Positions 1-12,020 of a stretch of DNA of 64,000 bases are shown here, one piece after another. The translations under genes were made by a program, and so were the position numbers. The stretch is from an uncultured Pelagibacteraceae bacterium (GTDB taxonomy: Bacteria > Pseudomonadota > Alphaproteobacteria > Pelagibacterales > Pelagibacteraceae): the NCBI GenBank assembly GCA_902524235.1, contig CABZCF010000005.1, forward strand, positions 1 to 64,000, in the 5' to 3' direction. The notes beneath the pieces were generated by a model. It had not been told where the DNA came from. It searched no databases and worked only from the letters and a program-made list of their open reading frames with translations. Every line of letters starts with the position of its first letter. Within the stretch, counting starts at the first letter, position 1.

Positions 1-84
1 ACTAAAATAGATTATAGACCAGTTCACCGATCAACGTTAACAAACGATGTTCAATATTTTCCACCTCAAGAAAGAGTATATTAA
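1..84 (+). CDS. sdhA: Succinate dehydrogenase flavoprotein subunit, C-terminal fragment (truncated by window start)
   Basis: Frame 1 reads [27 protein letters not shown], typical SdhA C-terminus; TAATG overlap with sdhB start. Confidence 0.85.
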   Translation, partial: TKIDYRPVHRSTLTNDVQYFPPQERVY

Positions 85-857
85 TGGTCCAAATAAGTTT
101 GCCTCAAAATTCCAAGATACAAAAAGGCAAATATTACAGGGATAAAACAGGATCAAAAAACTTACGCAAAGTTAATATTTATAGATGGGATCCATCAACA
201 GGTGAAAATCCTAGGATAGATACTTATGAAGTTGATATGGATAATTGTCCATCTAAAGTATTAGACTTACTAAATAAAATAAAGAATGAAATAGATCCAT
301 CTATTGCTTACAGGAGATCATGTGCTCATGGAGTTTGTGGGTCTTGTGCAATGAATATGGATGGTAAAAATGGCTTAGCATGCACAAAACCACATGCTGA
401 AATAAAAGGAGATATAAATATTTATCCCTTGCCTCATTTAAAAGTTCAAAAAGATTTAATAGGAGATTTATCTACATTGTATAAACAATATGCTTCAGTA
501 GAACCTTGGTTAAAAAATACAAGTAATAATCCTGATAAAGAAAATATACAATCAAAAGAAGATAGAGCGAAACTGGATGGATTATATGAATGTATTATGT
601 GTGCATGTTGTTCCACCTCATGTCCTAGTTATTGGTGGAACGGTGATAAATACTTAGGACCTGCGGTACTGCTTCAAGCTTACAGATGGATTATAGACTC
701 AAGGGACGAAGAGAGGAAAGAAAGACTTAAAAAAGTAGCAGATGAACTAAAACTTTATAGATGTCATACCATTATGAATTGCACAAATGCTTGTCCAAAA
801 GGATTAAATCCAGCAAAAGCAATTGCATCAATCAAAAAAATGCTTGCAACAAGTTAA
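84..857 (+). CDS. sdhB: Succinate dehydrogenase iron-sulfur subunit
   Basis: [15 protein letters not shown] and [16 protein letters not shown] / [21 protein letters not shown] Fe-S cluster motifs. Confidence 0.97.
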   Translation: MVQISLPQNSKIQKGKYYRDKTGSKNLRKVNIYRWDPSTGENPRIDTYEVDMDNCPSKVLDLLNKIKNEIDPSIAYRRSCAHGVCGSCAMNMDGKNGLACTKPHAEIKGDINIYPLPHLKVQKDLIGDLSTLYKQYASVEPWLKNTSNNPDKENIQSKEDRAKLDGLYECIMCACCSTSCPSYWWNGDKYLGPAVLLQAYRWIIDSRDEERKERLKKVADELKLYRCHTIMNCTNACPKGLNPAKAIASIKKMLATS

Positions 858-880
858 TTACTTAATTAAATAATTTCCAC

Positions 881-2374
881 ATGAACTTAATACAGCACTT
901 TGTAAACGGTAAGTCATACAAGGGTAATTCAAATAGAAAAGGAAAAGTTTTTAATCCAGCTACTGGTGAGCAAGAATCTGAAGTTCTATTAGGTTCAAAA
1001 GAGGATCTTAATAATTCAGTTAATATAGCAAGAAAAGCTTTCGAAAGTTGGTCAGTAAAACCACCCTTACAAAGAGCTAGAGTAATGTTTAAATTTAAAG
1101 AGTTAATAGAAAGAAATTCTGAAGAGATTGCAAAATTAATTGTTGCTGAACACGGTAAAGTTTATGAAGATGCCAAAGGATCGCTAACTAGAGGTCTCGA
1201 AGTTGTTGAATTTGCTTGTGGAATACCTCAAATGTTAAAAGGTGAATTTACAGAAAATGTTGGATCTGAAGTTGATAGTTGGTCTATAAGACAGCCATTA
1301 GGTGTTTGTGCAGGAATAACTCCATTTAATTTTCCTGCTATGGTTCCAATGTGGATGTTTCCTATGGCAATTGCTTGTGGAAATTCATTTATACTTAAAC
1401 CATCTGAAAAGGATCCATCATGTTCATTTAAGTTAGCTGAATTACTATCAGAAGCAGGATTACCTGATGGGGTGCTTAATGTTGTAAATGGAGATAAAGA
1501 AGTTGTTGATGCGATTTTAGAAAATAAAGATATTCAAGCTGTTAGCTTTGTCGGTTCAACACCAATAGCAAAATATATTTACGAAAATGCAGCTCGTAAT
1601 GAAAAAAGAGTACAAGCATTGGGAGGAGCTAAAAATCACTGTGTAGTAATGCCAGATTGTGACTTAGACCAAGCTGTTAATGGCCTAATGGGAGCAGCTT
1701 ACGGATCTGCGGGAGAAAGATGTATGGCACAGTCTGTTGCAGTAGCTGTTGGTGATATTGGTGATAGATTAGTGGATAAACTTTCAAAAAAAGTTGAAGT
1801 TTTAAAAGTTGGACCTGGTATGGATAATAATTCAGAAATGGGACCTTTGATTACAAAAGAACACTTAGAAAAAGTAAGGGGGTATGTAGATATAGGGGTT
1901 AAAGAGGGAGCAAAACTTGTAGTGGATGGAAGAAATTTAAAACTTCAAGGCTACGAAAATGGTTTTTTTATAGGAGGCTGCTTATTTGATAATGTAAAAA
2001 AAGATATGAGAATTTATAAGGAAGAAATTTTTGGACCCGTGCTATCAGTTGTAAGGGCTAAAGATTTTGAAGAGGCTTCAGAACTAGTAAATGACCACGA
2101 ATATGGAAATGGTGTGAGTATTTTTACAAGAGATGGTGATGCTGCTAGGACTTTTTCAAGCAAAATAAAAGTTGGGATGGTAGGTATTAATATCCCAATA
2201 CCTGTGCCTATGGCATTTCATAGCTTTGGTGGATGGAAAAGGTCACTGTTTGGTGATCAGCATATGCACGGACCTGAGGGTGTTAGATTTTATACTAAAC
2301 TTAAAACTATAACTTCTAGGTGGCCTTCTGGCATAAGATCAAATCCTGAATTTATAATGCCAACAATGAAATAA
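881..2374 (+). CDS. mmsA: Methylmalonate-semialdehyde dehydrogenase (CoA-acylating)
   Basis: Aldehyde dehydrogenase fold, ITPFNFPAMVPMWMFP, catalytic GERCMAQS typical of MMSDH. Confidence 0.92.
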   Translation: MNLIQHFVNGKSYKGNSNRKGKVFNPATGEQESEVLLGSKEDLNNSVNIARKAFESWSVKPPLQRARVMFKFKELIERNSEEIAKLIVAEHGKVYEDAKGSLTRGLEVVEFACGIPQMLKGEFTENVGSEVDSWSIRQPLGVCAGITPFNFPAMVPMWMFPMAIACGNSFILKPSEKDPSCSFKLAELLSEAGLPDGVLNVVNGDKEVVDAILENKDIQAVSFVGSTPIAKYIYENAARNEKRVQALGGAKNHCVVMPDCDLDQAVNGLMGAAYGSAGERCMAQSVAVAVGDIGDRLVDKLSKKVEVLKVGPGMDNNSEMGPLITKEHLEKVRGYVDIGVKEGAKLVVDGRNLKLQGYENGFFIGGCLFDNVKKDMRIYKEEIFGPVLSVVRAKDFEEASELVNDHEYGNGVSIFTRDGDAARTFSSKIKVGMVGINIPIPVPMAFHSFGGWKRSLFGDQHMHGPEGVRFYTKLKTITSRWPSGIRSNPEFIMPTMK

Positions 2375-2377
2375 GCT

Positions 2378-3343
2378 ATGGGAAAAAAAATTTCATTAAT
2401 TGGGGCAGGTCAAATAGGAGGAACGCTTGCTCATTTAATTGGGTTAAAAGAAATTGTATCAGAAGTAGTTCTGTTTGATGTTGCATCTGGAGTAGCTAAA
2501 GGCAAAGCTTTAGATATTGCTCAATCTTCTGCAGTGGATGGTTTCAATGTAAAACTTTATGGAACAGATAGTTATCAAGATATTAAGGATTCAGATGTAA
2601 TTATTATTACTGCTGGAGTTCCAAGAAAACCTGGTATGAGTAGGGATGATCTTTTAGGTATAAATTTAAAAATTATGAAACAAGTGTCTGATGGAATTAA
2701 ATTAAACTGCCCAAATGCATTTGTAATTTGTATTACTAATCCTTTAGATGTTATGGTTATGGCTCTGCAAAAGTACTCTCAATTTCCTAAAAATAAGGTT
2801 GTGGGTATGGCGGGTATACTTGACTCATCTAGGTACAAATTATTTCTATCTGAGGAATTTAATGTTCCAATTAAAAAAATTGATGCAATGGTAATGGGTG
2901 GACACGGTGATACTATGGTTCCATTACCAGGTTATACAAAAATTGATGGAAAAAAACTTTTAGATTTAATGTCAGAAGGTAAAATTACAAAAGAAAAAAT
3001 AGAGAGTATAAATCAAAGAACTAGAGATGGGGGAGCTGAAATTGTTAAATATCTTGAAAAAGGTTCTGCATATTACGCTCCTGCTGCTTCAGGAGTTGAG
3101 ATGGCTATAAGCTATCTAAATGACGAAAAAAAACTACTTCCATGTGCGGCTTATTTGAATGGAGAATATGGCGTAAAGGATATTTATGCTGGAGTTCCAG
3201 TTATCATTGGAAAAGATGGTGTTGAAAAAATTCAAGAAATTAAATTAGAGGACAATGAGATTAATGAATTTAAAAAATCTGTAGATTCAGTCCGGAGGCT
3301 GTGGGAATCTGCAATAAAGATTGATCCTGATTTAGAAAGATAA
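2378..3343 (+). CDS. mdh: Malate dehydrogenase
   Basis: [15 protein letters not shown]-binding motif, [12 protein letters not shown] active site. Confidence 0.96.
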   Translation: MGKKISLIGAGQIGGTLAHLIGLKEIVSEVVLFDVASGVAKGKALDIAQSSAVDGFNVKLYGTDSYQDIKDSDVIIITAGVPRKPGMSRDDLLGINLKIMKQVSDGIKLNCPNAFVICITNPLDVMVMALQKYSQFPKNKVVGMAGILDSSRYKLFLSEEFNVPIKKIDAMVMGGHGDTMVPLPGYTKIDGKKLLDLMSEGKITKEKIESINQRTRDGGAEIVKYLEKGSAYYAPAASGVEMAISYLNDEKKLLPCAAYLNGEYGVKDIYAGVPVIIGKDGVEKIQEIKLEDNEINEFKKSVDSVRRLWESAIKIDPDLER

Positions 3344-4503
3344 TGAATATTCATGAACATCAAGCAAAACAACTCTTAAAGGAATTTGGAGTTCCTGTTC
3401 CAAATGGTATCTATGGTTTTAGTGTTAGTGAGATAATTAAAAAATCAAAAATTCTTAATACAGAAAAATATGTTTTAAAAGCTCAAATACATGCAGGCGG
3501 CAGAGGTAAAGCTGGAGGGATCACAATTGCAAGCAACATAGATGAATTAGAACAAGCTGCAAATCAGCTTTTAGGTAAAATCTTGATTACACATCAAACT
3601 GGACCTAAAGGAAAAAAAGTAGAGAGACTTTACGTTGAAGAGGCTTCCAATATAGCAAAAGAATTTTATTTATCTTGTTTAGTAGATAGAAAAAGCTCAA
3701 AAATAGCTTTTATTTCTAGTGTTCAAGGTGGAATGGATATTGAGGAAACTGCATTAAAAAATCCAGAAAAAATTATCACTACTAAAGTAGATTTTAAAGA
3801 GGATATATCAGAAACTGATTGCGAAAAAATTATTAAAGTTTTTAATCTAGAGTATGACGCTAAGGATCAAGGAATTGAATTAATAAAATCTCTTTATAAA
3901 ATGTTTAGAGAAAAAGATGCTAGCTTAATCGAAATTAATCCTTTAATTTTAACGAAAGAAAATAATATAGTGTGTCTTGATGCTAAAGTTATCTTAGATG
4001 ACAATGCAATTTTTAAACATCCTGAACATCTAGAGCTTAGAGATTTACAAGAAGAAGATCCAACAGAGATAGAAGCTAGTAAGCAAGGATTGTCTTACAT
4101 AAAATTAGATGGAAATATCGGCTGTATGGTAAATGGTGCTGGTTTAGCAATGGCAACAATGGATATAATTAAATTATTTGGAGAAACTCCAGCAAATTTT
4201 TTGGATGTAGGTGGTGGAGCCTCAAAAGAAAAAGTCTCGTCAGCGTTGAAAATTATTTTATCTGATAAAAATGTAAAAGGAATATTAATAAATATATTTG
4301 GCGGAATAATGAGATGCGATGTGCTCGCTGCAGGGGTCGTTGATGCTGCCAAAGAAACAAAAATTAATGTTCCTTTGGTTGTTAGACTTGCTGGGACTAA
4401 TGTAGAGGAAGGTAATAAAATTTTAAAAGAATCTAAACTTAAAATAATTCCAGCCACTGATTTGTCAGATGCTGCTGAAAAAATTGTGAAAGAAATAAAT
4501 TAA
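3343..4503 (+). CDS. sucC: Succinyl-CoA ligase (ADP-forming) beta subunit
   Basis: [21 protein letters not shown]-terminus, ATP-grasp, order mdh-sucC-sucD. Confidence 0.97.
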   Translation: MNIHEHQAKQLLKEFGVPVPNGIYGFSVSEIIKKSKILNTEKYVLKAQIHAGGRGKAGGITIASNIDELEQAANQLLGKILITHQTGPKGKKVERLYVEEASNIAKEFYLSCLVDRKSSKIAFISSVQGGMDIEETALKNPEKIITTKVDFKEDISETDCEKIIKVFNLEYDAKDQGIELIKSLYKMFREKDASLIEINPLILTKENNIVCLDAKVILDDNAIFKHPEHLELRDLQEEDPTEIEASKQGLSYIKLDGNIGCMVNGAGLAMATMDIIKLFGETPANFLDVGGGASKEKVSSALKIILSDKNVKGILINIFGGIMRCDVLAAGVVDAAKETKINVPLVVRLAGTNVEEGNKILKESKLKIIPATDLSDAAEKIVKEIN

Positions 4504-5378
4504 TGTCCATTTTAGTAAATAAAAATACAAAACTTCTTTGCCAAGGTTTTACTGGTTCACATGGAACTTTCCACTCAGAACAAGCAATAAAATATGGAAC
4601 AAATTTAGTAGGAGGCGTAACACCTAGAAAAGGTGGTCAAATTCATTTGGGTAAACCTGTTTTTAACACTGTGAAGGAGGCTGTTGAAGCAACAGGTGCC
4701 AATGCAACGATGATATATGTACCAGCAAAATTTGCATCTGAGGCAATTATCGAAGCTATTGAGGCATCTATTGATCTCGTTGTATGTATAACAGAAGGTA
4801 TTCCAGTTTTAGATATGCTTAAAGTAAAAAAATATCTATCAAACTCAAATACGAAATTAATTGGTCCGAACTGTCCTGGTATAATAACTCCTGATGAGTG
4901 TAAAATAGGAATAATGCCCGGAAGTATACATAGGAAAGGTTCAGTTGGAATAATTTCACGTTCAGGAACATTAACTTACGAGGCTGTAGATCAAACTTCA
5001 AAAATTGGTCTCGGCCAATCAACTTGTGTTGGAATAGGTGGTGACCCAATAAATGGTACAAATTTCATAGACTGTTTAGAGTTATTTTTAGAAGATGAAA
5101 ATACCGAGTCCATTGTAATGATTGGAGAAATTGGGGGATCTGCAGAGGAAGAAGCAGCTGATTTTATTAAGAACCATAAGATAAAAAAACCGATGGTCGG
5201 GTTCATTGCTGGTTTGACAGCACCACCTGGAAGAAGAATGGGTCACGCTGGAGCTATTATTTCTGGAGGTAAAGGTGGTGCTGAAGAAAAAATTAAAACT
5301 ATGGAAGAGGCAGGAATTTCAATGGCAAAATCCCCTGCAGACATTGGCAAAACATTGCTTAACAAATTGTCACTTTAA
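4503..5378 (+). CDS. sucD: Succinyl-CoA ligase alpha subunit
   Basis: [15 protein letters not shown] and [14 protein letters not shown] phospho-His motif. Confidence 0.97.
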   Translation: MSILVNKNTKLLCQGFTGSHGTFHSEQAIKYGTNLVGGVTPRKGGQIHLGKPVFNTVKEAVEATGANATMIYVPAKFASEAIIEAIEASIDLVVCITEGIPVLDMLKVKKYLSNSNTKLIGPNCPGIITPDECKIGIMPGSIHRKGSVGIISRSGTLTYEAVDQTSKIGLGQSTCVGIGGDPINGTNFIDCLELFLEDENTESIVMIGEIGGSAEEEAADFIKNHKIKKPMVGFIAGLTAPPGRRMGHAGAIISGGKGGAEEKIKTMEEAGISMAKSPADIGKTLLNKLSL

Positions 5379-5412
5379 AATTTCTTATCAGACATTATAA
5401 TAAATCTTATTA

Positions 5413-8259
5413 ATGAGTTCTGAAAAAAATTTAAATTTAAAAAAAACGTCATTTTTATCTCAAAATAATAGTGCTTTCATTGAACATATGTACATAAAGT
5501 ATGTGAACAATGATCCTTCTTTGCCAGAAAGTTGGAAAAAATATTTTCAAGAGCTAAACGAAGATGTATCAGCAATAATAAAAGATATAAATGGTCCGTC
5601 TTGGTCAAAAAAAATAGATAATGGCAACAAATATAATTCAAAATTGGATGATATTGAAAAACAAAAAGTTGACTCAGTTAAAGCAATCGCTTTGATAAGA
5701 GCTTATAGGATTAGAGGCCACTTAATTGCAAATTTAGATCCATTGGGGATGATGAAAAGAGACTACTTACACGAATTGCATCCAGAAGATCATGGTTTTA
5801 AAAAAGAGGATTATAATAGAAAGATTTATTTAAGTTCGTACCTCGATAAAGAATATTCATCAGTTAACGAAATTATGTTGAAGTTGAGAAAAGTTTATTG
5901 TTCAACGATTGGGGCAGAGTTCATGCATATATCAGATCCAAAAGAGAAAATTTGGTTTAGAGAGAGAATGGAGCGAAAAGAAAATCAAATTAATTTTACA
6001 AATAATGGAAAAAAAGCAATTTTAAATACAATAATAAAAGCTGAAGGTTTTGAGAAATTTTTAGCAAAAAAATTTATTGGTACTAAAAGATTTGGACTTG
6101 ATGGAGGTGAGTCGTTAGTACCTGCATTAGAACAAATTATTAAACGTGGAGGTCAATTAGGGGTTAAAGAAATAAAAATTGGCATGCCTCACAGAGGAAG
6201 ATTAAATGTATTAGCTAATGTATTGCAAAAGTCTTACAAGAGGATCTTTAATGAGTTCGCAGGTGAACTAGACTCAAAAAGTGAAGAGTCTGCAGGAGAT
6301 GTAAAATATCATTTAGGAGCATCATCAAATAGAGAATTTGATGGAAACTCAGTTCATGTTAGCCTAACAGACAACCCATCTCATCTTGAGGCAGTGAATC
6401 CAGTTGTTTTAGGCCAAGTAAGAGCAAAACAGTTTTTTCATGGTGATAAAGAAAGAAAACAAGTAATACCAATTTTAATACATGGGGATGCAGCCTTTGC
6501 AGGCCAAGGCGTTGTTGCAGAGTGTTTTGCAATGTCAGGTCTTAAAGGACATAATACAGGCGGCACTATACATATAATCGTTAATAATCAAATCGGTTTT
6601 ACTACAAGTCCTAGATTTGCAAGATCCAGTCCATATCCCTCTGATTTAGGAAAAGTTGTTGAGGCACCAATTCTACATTGCAATGGCGATGATCCAGAAG
6701 CAGTTGTGCATTGTGCAAAAATCGCAATCGAATTTAGGCAAAAATTTAATAGAGACGTAGTTATTGATATAATTTGCTATCGAAGATTTGGTCATAATGA
6801 AGGTGACGAGCCATCCTTCACTCAACCTTTGATGTATAAAAAAATTAAAGAACATCCGACAACTTTGAATATTTATGCAAATAAACTTATTGAAGAAAAT
6901 TCGATTTCTAATGACGAATTCGAAAAAAATAAAACAGATTTCAATTTGCTGTTAGACAATCAATTTAAATCAGCAAAAGATGATAAGCCAAAATTAGATT
7001 GGTTTGAGGGAACTTGGTCTAGATATAGGCCACAAAAAGGGAAAGATAAGAGAGGCAATACAGGTGTTAACGAAAATACATTGATATCAATTTCCAATAA
7101 AATCAATCGTTTAGAAGATCAATTAAAAGTTCACAAAACTATAAAAAAAATATTTTCCAAAAGACACGAAAGTATATTAGCAAAAAAAAATATAGATTGG
7201 TCAACATCAGAGGCGCTTGCTTTTGGATCACTTTTAAATGAGGGATTTCCTGTAAGATTAGTTGGACAAGACTCTGGTAGAGGAACTTTTAGTCAGAGAC
7301 ATTCGGTTTTAAGGAACCAAGAAGATAATTCAAGATATATACCTTTAAATAAAGTTTCGAAAAATCAAAAAAATTTCGAAATTGTCGACAGTTTTCTATC
7401 TGAATTAGCAGTTTTAGGTTTTGAGTATGGTTATAGCTTGGTTGAACCTGAAACTTTAACTATTTGGGAAGCTCAGTTTGGTGATTTTGCAAATGGAGCT
7501 CAAGTCGTAATTGATCAATTTATTGCCTCAGGTGAAAGAAAATGGAATCGTGCATCAGGGTTAGTATTATTGCTTCCACATGGTTATGAAGGTCAAGGGC
7601 CCGAACATTCTTCAGCTAGATTAGAAAGATTTTTACAATTAAGTGGTCAAGAAAACCTACAAGTGGTGAATTGTACTACACCTGCGAACTATTTTCATGT
7701 GTTAAGAAGACAAATACACAGAGATTTTAGAAAACCATTAATTATCATGACACCAAAATCATTACTTAGGAATAAATTTTGTGTTTCCAAATTAGAAGAT
7801 TTTGACAAATCAAACTCATTTCATAGAGTTTTAAGTGATCATTCATATTTAGATGATACGAATTTTATTAAGTTAAAGCCTGATGCCGATATAAAGAAAG
7901 TAATAATTTGCTCAGGCAAAGTTTACTTTGATTTAATCAAGGCTAGAGAAAATTTAAAAAGAGATGACGTAGTTTTTGTAAGGATAGAACAATTATATCC
8001 TTTCCCGGTAAAACCATTAGTTAAAGAAATTAAAAAATACTCCATAAATGCCCATTTTTACTGGTGTCAAGAGGAACCAAAAAATATGGGAGCTTGGAAC
8101 TCTGTTAGAGATTATATACAATGGACTTTAGATTATATTGGGGCTAATAATAATAAAATTTCTTATATTGGAAGGAATGCAGCTGCATCACCTGCAACTG
8201 GTTATGCTAGAAGACATTCAGCTCAACAAGAAGAAATAATTAATGAAGTATTTAAATAA
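5413..8259 (+). CDS. sucA: 2-oxoglutarate dehydrogenase E1 component
   Basis: Length 948 aa, GMPHRGRLNVLANV, GQDSGRGTFSQRHSV. Confidence 0.97.
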   Translation: MSSEKNLNLKKTSFLSQNNSAFIEHMYIKYVNNDPSLPESWKKYFQELNEDVSAIIKDINGPSWSKKIDNGNKYNSKLDDIEKQKVDSVKAIALIRAYRIRGHLIANLDPLGMMKRDYLHELHPEDHGFKKEDYNRKIYLSSYLDKEYSSVNEIMLKLRKVYCSTIGAEFMHISDPKEKIWFRERMERKENQINFTNNGKKAILNTIIKAEGFEKFLAKKFIGTKRFGLDGGESLVPALEQIIKRGGQLGVKEIKIGMPHRGRLNVLANVLQKSYKRIFNEFAGELDSKSEESAGDVKYHLGASSNREFDGNSVHVSLTDNPSHLEAVNPVVLGQVRAKQFFHGDKERKQVIPILIHGDAAFAGQGVVAECFAMSGLKGHNTGGTIHIIVNNQIGFTTSPRFARSSPYPSDLGKVVEAPILHCNGDDPEAVVHCAKIAIEFRQKFNRDVVIDIICYRRFGHNEGDEPSFTQPLMYKKIKEHPTTLNIYANKLIEENSISNDEFEKNKTDFNLLLDNQFKSAKDDKPKLDWFEGTWSRYRPQKGKDKRGNTGVNENTLISISNKINRLEDQLKVHKTIKKIFSKRHESILAKKNIDWSTSEALAFGSLLNEGFPVRLVGQDSGRGTFSQRHSVLRNQEDNSRYIPLNKVSKNQKNFEIVDSFLSELAVLGFEYGYSLVEPETLTIWEAQFGDFANGAQVVIDQFIASGERKWNRASGLVLLLPHGYEGQGPEHSSARLERFLQLSGQENLQVVNCTTPANYFHVLRRQIHRDFRKPLIIMTPKSLLRNKFCVSKLEDFDKSNSFHRVLSDHSYLDDTNFIKLKPDADIKKVIICSGKVYFDLIKARENLKRDDVVFVRIEQLYPFPVKPLVKEIKKYSINAHFYWCQEEPKNMGAWNSVRDYIQWTLDYIGANNNKISYIGRNAAASPATGYARRHSAQQEEIINEVFK

Positions 8260-9570
8260 ATGAGTGAAAATATATTAGTACCAGTTCTAGGAGAAAGTGT
8301 AACAGAAGCAACAGTCGCAAGGTGGTTAAAAAAAGAAGGCGAGCATGTTGCAGTAGATGAACCCGTCGTAGAATTAGAAACTGACAAAGTAAATCTAGAA
8401 GTTCCATCTCCAGTAAGTGGTGTAATAGAAAAAATAAATTCGAAAGACGGTGAGAATGTTGAGGTTGGATCTGTATTAGGAACTGTTTCAAACGAGTCAA
8501 AAAAAAAAGAAAAAAACGAAAATACAAGTGAAAAAATTCCTCCGATAACCGAAAAAATTATTAAAGAGGCGGAAACAGCAAAGTCAAAAGAACCTTCTAA
8601 AGCAGCTGAAAAAGAAACTCATAATGAAACTTCAATGTTTGAAAATGAATCTGAGGAAGAAGCACCTTTAATTTTAACTGACGAAGTTAAAAATGGGAAA
8701 TCGACAATAATTAATAAACATTTATCACCAGCTGTTAGAAAAATTGTAAACGAACAAAATATTAAACTTGAGGGCATTAAAGGTTCTGGAAAGAATGGGA
8801 CTATTTTAAAAGGTGATTTATTAAAACTTATGAGTAAAAAGCCTGAGCCTAATCAGAGAAAAGTTAAATATGGACCTGAGGAAAGAATTAAAATGACACG
8901 ACTAAGACAAACCATAGCAAAAAGATTAAAATCGGCTCAGGAAAATGCAGCAATGTTGACCACGTTCAACGAGGTAGATATGTCTGAAATTATTTCATTC
9001 AGAAAAAATAACCAGGATGAATTTCAAAAAAAATTTGGAGTTAAATTAGGATTTATGTCTTTTTTTGTAAAAGCATCTGTAAAAAGCTTAAAATCTTATC
9101 CAGCTATAAATGCAGAAATAGAAAATGATGATATAATTTATAAAAATTATTTTAATATTAGTTTTGCTGTTGGTACAGACAAAGGTTTGGTTGTTCCAGT
9201 TCTTAAAAATGCAGATGAGATGTCTTTTTCTGATATTGAGTCAGAGATAAAAACTCTATCCGAAAAGGCAAATAATGGAAATCTTTCAATTGAAGATCTA
9301 CAGGGTGGAACTTTTACTATAAGTAACGGAGGTGTGTATGGTTCTATGCTGTCAACACCAATACTAAATCCACCTCAGTCAGGAGTATTAGGAATGCATA
9401 ATATTGTAGAAAGACCAGTAGTAGTAAATAATGAAATAAAGATAAGACCAATAATGTATCTTGCATTGTCTTACGATCACAGAATAATTGATGGAAAAGA
9501 AGCAGTTTCATTTTTAAAAGAAATAAAACAATATTTAGAGGATCCTGAAAAGTTATTTTTAGAAAATTAA
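8260..9570 (+). CDS. sucB: Dihydrolipoamide succinyltransferase (E2)
   Basis: Single lipoyl domain ([14 protein letters not shown]), E3-binding domain, catalytic [13 protein letters not shown]. Confidence 0.96.
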   Translation: MSENILVPVLGESVTEATVARWLKKEGEHVAVDEPVVELETDKVNLEVPSPVSGVIEKINSKDGENVEVGSVLGTVSNESKKKEKNENTSEKIPPITEKIIKEAETAKSKEPSKAAEKETHNETSMFENESEEEAPLILTDEVKNGKSTIINKHLSPAVRKIVNEQNIKLEGIKGSGKNGTILKGDLLKLMSKKPEPNQRKVKYGPEERIKMTRLRQTIAKRLKSAQENAAMLTTFNEVDMSEIISFRKNNQDEFQKKFGVKLGFMSFFVKASVKSLKSYPAINAEIENDDIIYKNYFNISFAVGTDKGLVVPVLKNADEMSFSDIESEIKTLSEKANNGNLSIEDLQGGTFTISNGGVYGSMLSTPILNPPQSGVLGMHNIVERPVVVNNEIKIRPIMYLALSYDHRIIDGKEAVSFLKEIKQYLEDPEKLFLEN

Positions 9571-10968
9571 ATGTCTGAAAAATTTGATGTTGTCGTTATT
9601 GGTGGTGGTCCAGCGGGATATGTCTGCGCTATAAGATCCTCTCAACTTGGCTTAAAAACTGCTTGTATTGAATCAAGAGGTTCATTAGGTGGCACATGCC
9701 TGAATATTGGATGTATACCATCCAAAAGTTTATTAAATTTATCTGAAGCATTTCATGAAGCTCAAAGCTTCTCTAAAATTGGTATTGAAACAGGAGATAT
9801 AAAATTGAATTTAGGTAAAATGATGCAAAATAAAGACAAAGCAGTAACAATTCTAACTAAAGGCGTAGAGTTTTTATTTAAAAAAAATAAAGTTACTTAT
9901 CTCAAAGGCAGAGGAAGTCTTTTGGATAAAAATAAAATATTAGTAGAAGACAAAAATAATAAACAAACAATTGAGAGTAAGAATATTGTCATAAGCACCG
10001 GATCTGAAGCAGCTTCACTACCTGGGTTAAGTTTTGATGAGGAAAAAATTTTGTCATCTACAGGTGCTTTGAATATGAGTAAAGTCCCACGAAAAATGTT
10101 TATAGTTGGTGGTGGTTATATTGGGCTAGAAATGGGATCTGTATGGTCCAGATTGGGTTCAGAAGTTCATGTAATTGAAACTCTTGACCACATTACTCCA
10201 GGATTAGATAAAGAAATATCAAGTGAATTTTTAAAAATTTTAAAGAAACAAGGTTTAAAATTTCATTTAAGCACAAAAGTCGAAAAAGTTTACAAAACAG
10301 AGAAAGGAATAAATATAGAGGTAATAGATGTAAATCAAAAAAAAGTCTTGCACGAGTGTGATGTAGTGCTTGTTTCAGTTGGTAGAAAACCTTACACCAA
10401 AAATTTAAATTTAGAAAAGATTGGTATTACTACAGATAGTAAAGGAAGAATAAAGGTAAACAAAAATTTTCAAACGAGTGAAAAAAATATTTATGCTATC
10501 GGAGACGTAATTGAGGGACCGATGTTAGCACATAAAGCTGAAGAAGAAGGTATAGCAGTAGCAGAGCTAATATCTGGCCAAGCAGGGCACGTGAATTACG
10601 ATTTAATACCAGGGGTTATCTACACTACGCCAGAGGTGGCTTATGTGGGAAAGTCTGAAGAGGAACTAAAAAAAATAAATCAAGGATATAAAGTTGGTAA
10701 ATTTCCATTTATGGCTAATTCCAGAGCAAAAGCGATTAATAAACCAGAAGGTTTTGTAAAAATATTAGCAGATAATAAGACAGACAAGGTTTTAGGTGTT
10801 CACATTATAGGACCCCATGCAGGTGAAATGATTGCAGAAATGTCCGTTGCAATGGAATTTGGTGCGAGTTCAGAAGATATTGCAAGAACTTGTCACGCAC
10901 ACCCAACCTTCTCAGAAGCAATAAAGGAAGCAGCTTTATCAGTAGATAAAAGACAAATACATTCTTAA
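9571..10968 (+). CDS. lpd: Dihydrolipoamide dehydrogenase (E3)
   Basis: GGTCLNIGCIPSKSLL redox disulfide, CHAHPTFSEA C-terminal motif. Confidence 0.97.
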   Translation: MSEKFDVVVIGGGPAGYVCAIRSSQLGLKTACIESRGSLGGTCLNIGCIPSKSLLNLSEAFHEAQSFSKIGIETGDIKLNLGKMMQNKDKAVTILTKGVEFLFKKNKVTYLKGRGSLLDKNKILVEDKNNKQTIESKNIVISTGSEAASLPGLSFDEEKILSSTGALNMSKVPRKMFIVGGGYIGLEMGSVWSRLGSEVHVIETLDHITPGLDKEISSEFLKILKKQGLKFHLSTKVEKVYKTEKGINIEVIDVNQKKVLHECDVVLVSVGRKPYTKNLNLEKIGITTDSKGRIKVNKNFQTSEKNIYAIGDVIEGPMLAHKAEEEGIAVAELISGQAGHVNYDLIPGVIYTTPEVAYVGKSEEELKKINQGYKVGKFPFMANSRAKAINKPEGFVKILADNKTDKVLGVHIIGPHAGEMIAEMSVAMEFGASSEDIARTCHAHPTFSEAIKEAALSVDKRQIHS

Positions 10969-11025
10969 TTCCTATGTCAAAACGCGCTCTTACTAATCTA
11001 AAATAAAACTATAACAGTAATTCAA

Positions 11026-12012
11026 ATGATAAAGTCTAACAATAACTTAAATTCTAAAATATTTGATGCTAGCGATATCAGTAAACCATGGGATAAGGAT
11101 AATCAGGCCTGGTGGGATTGGTATGTAACTCTAGCAGATAATAATGACAAAAAACAAAAAATCATTAATGCTAATCCTTTACCAAATATAGCAATACCTA
11201 ACGATGATGAAGTTCTCTCAGAGTTAAACGAGCCCTATGATTTAACTAATGATCAAATTAAATTTTTTAAGAAAAATGGTTTCATAAAACTCAAAAAGGT
11301 TTTTTCACCTGGTACTGTGCTTAAACTTAGAGCTAAGTTAATTAGTCTCTTAAAATATCATTTCCAGGTTGATCCAGATAAAGAAGCAAATGATCGTTTC
11401 CTTAGTCTTGAGATGATATGGCTTAATAATTCTCTTCTTCGTGCTTATGTATTATCACCGCGTCTTGGACAAATTTCTGCAAATCTTCTTGAAGTACCAG
11501 CTGTAAGACTTTACCACGACAATGTACTTGCGAAACAATCTGGATGTGGTCGTACCCCATGGCACTTCGACGATCATCATTTTCCACTAGACACTAACGA
11601 CGTAGTGACCGCTTGGGTGCCAGCACAGCCAACACCTATTGAAATGGGACCGCTATCATTTGCATATCCACTAGATGTTCATAAATTAGTTAACTCTGTT
11701 TCGTTTGAAAAAACTGGAACGGGATATGACCGAGAGATAACAAATATTTTTTCAAAAAATAAAGTTAGTATTAATGAAACTTCATTTGAACTAGGCGAAG
11801 TTAGCTTTCATCACAATTTAAGTTTTCATACAGCCTCACGCAACCGTACTAATCTTAGCCGAGTAGTCTTAGCCAATACTTATTACCGAGATGGAGCGAG
11901 AGTAGTTAATTCACCTACAATGGTCTCAGGTGATTGGCAGAAATTTATGCCAAATGTCAATCCAGGAGACATAGCCGCTAGTCCACTCAATCCAATTTGT
12001 TGGCCAGTTTAA
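11026..12012 (+). CDS. Phytanoyl-CoA dioxygenase (PhyH) family Fe(II)/2-oxoglutarate oxygenase, substrate unknown
   Basis: WHFDDHHF (HxD facial-triad part) and distal SFHTASRNRT with 2OG-binding Arg; PhyH-like layout. Confidence 0.8.
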   Translation: MIKSNNNLNSKIFDASDISKPWDKDNQAWWDWYVTLADNNDKKQKIINANPLPNIAIPNDDEVLSELNEPYDLTNDQIKFFKKNGFIKLKKVFSPGTVLKLRAKLISLLKYHFQVDPDKEANDRFLSLEMIWLNNSLLRAYVLSPRLGQISANLLEVPAVRLYHDNVLAKQSGCGRTPWHFDDHHFPLDTNDVVTAWVPAQPTPIEMGPLSFAYPLDVHKLVNSVSFEKTGTGYDREITNIFSKNKVSINETSFELGEVSFHHNLSFHTASRNRTNLSRVVLANTYYRDGARVVNSPTMVSGDWQKFMPNVNPGDIAASPLNPICWPV

Positions 12013-12020
12013 GACAATCT

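Noticed and set aside
4095-4457. 120-aa minus-strand ORF opposite sucC
   Set aside because: Antisense shadow of a clear conserved gene; low-complexity translation. The same applies to the other antisense ORFs (e.g. 6673-6855, 8252-8527, 16523-16864, 17572-17823, 27009-27443, 36300-36755, 57851-58117, 60192-60602).
8500-8650. Lys/Glu-rich low-complexity run in sucB
   Set aside because: Ordinary flexible linker between lipoyl and E3-binding domains.
11997-12020. ORF-track TTG start for the methyltransferase
   Set aside because: Would overlap the PhyH gene; the ATG at 12021 gives a cleaner start 8 nt after the PhyH stop.
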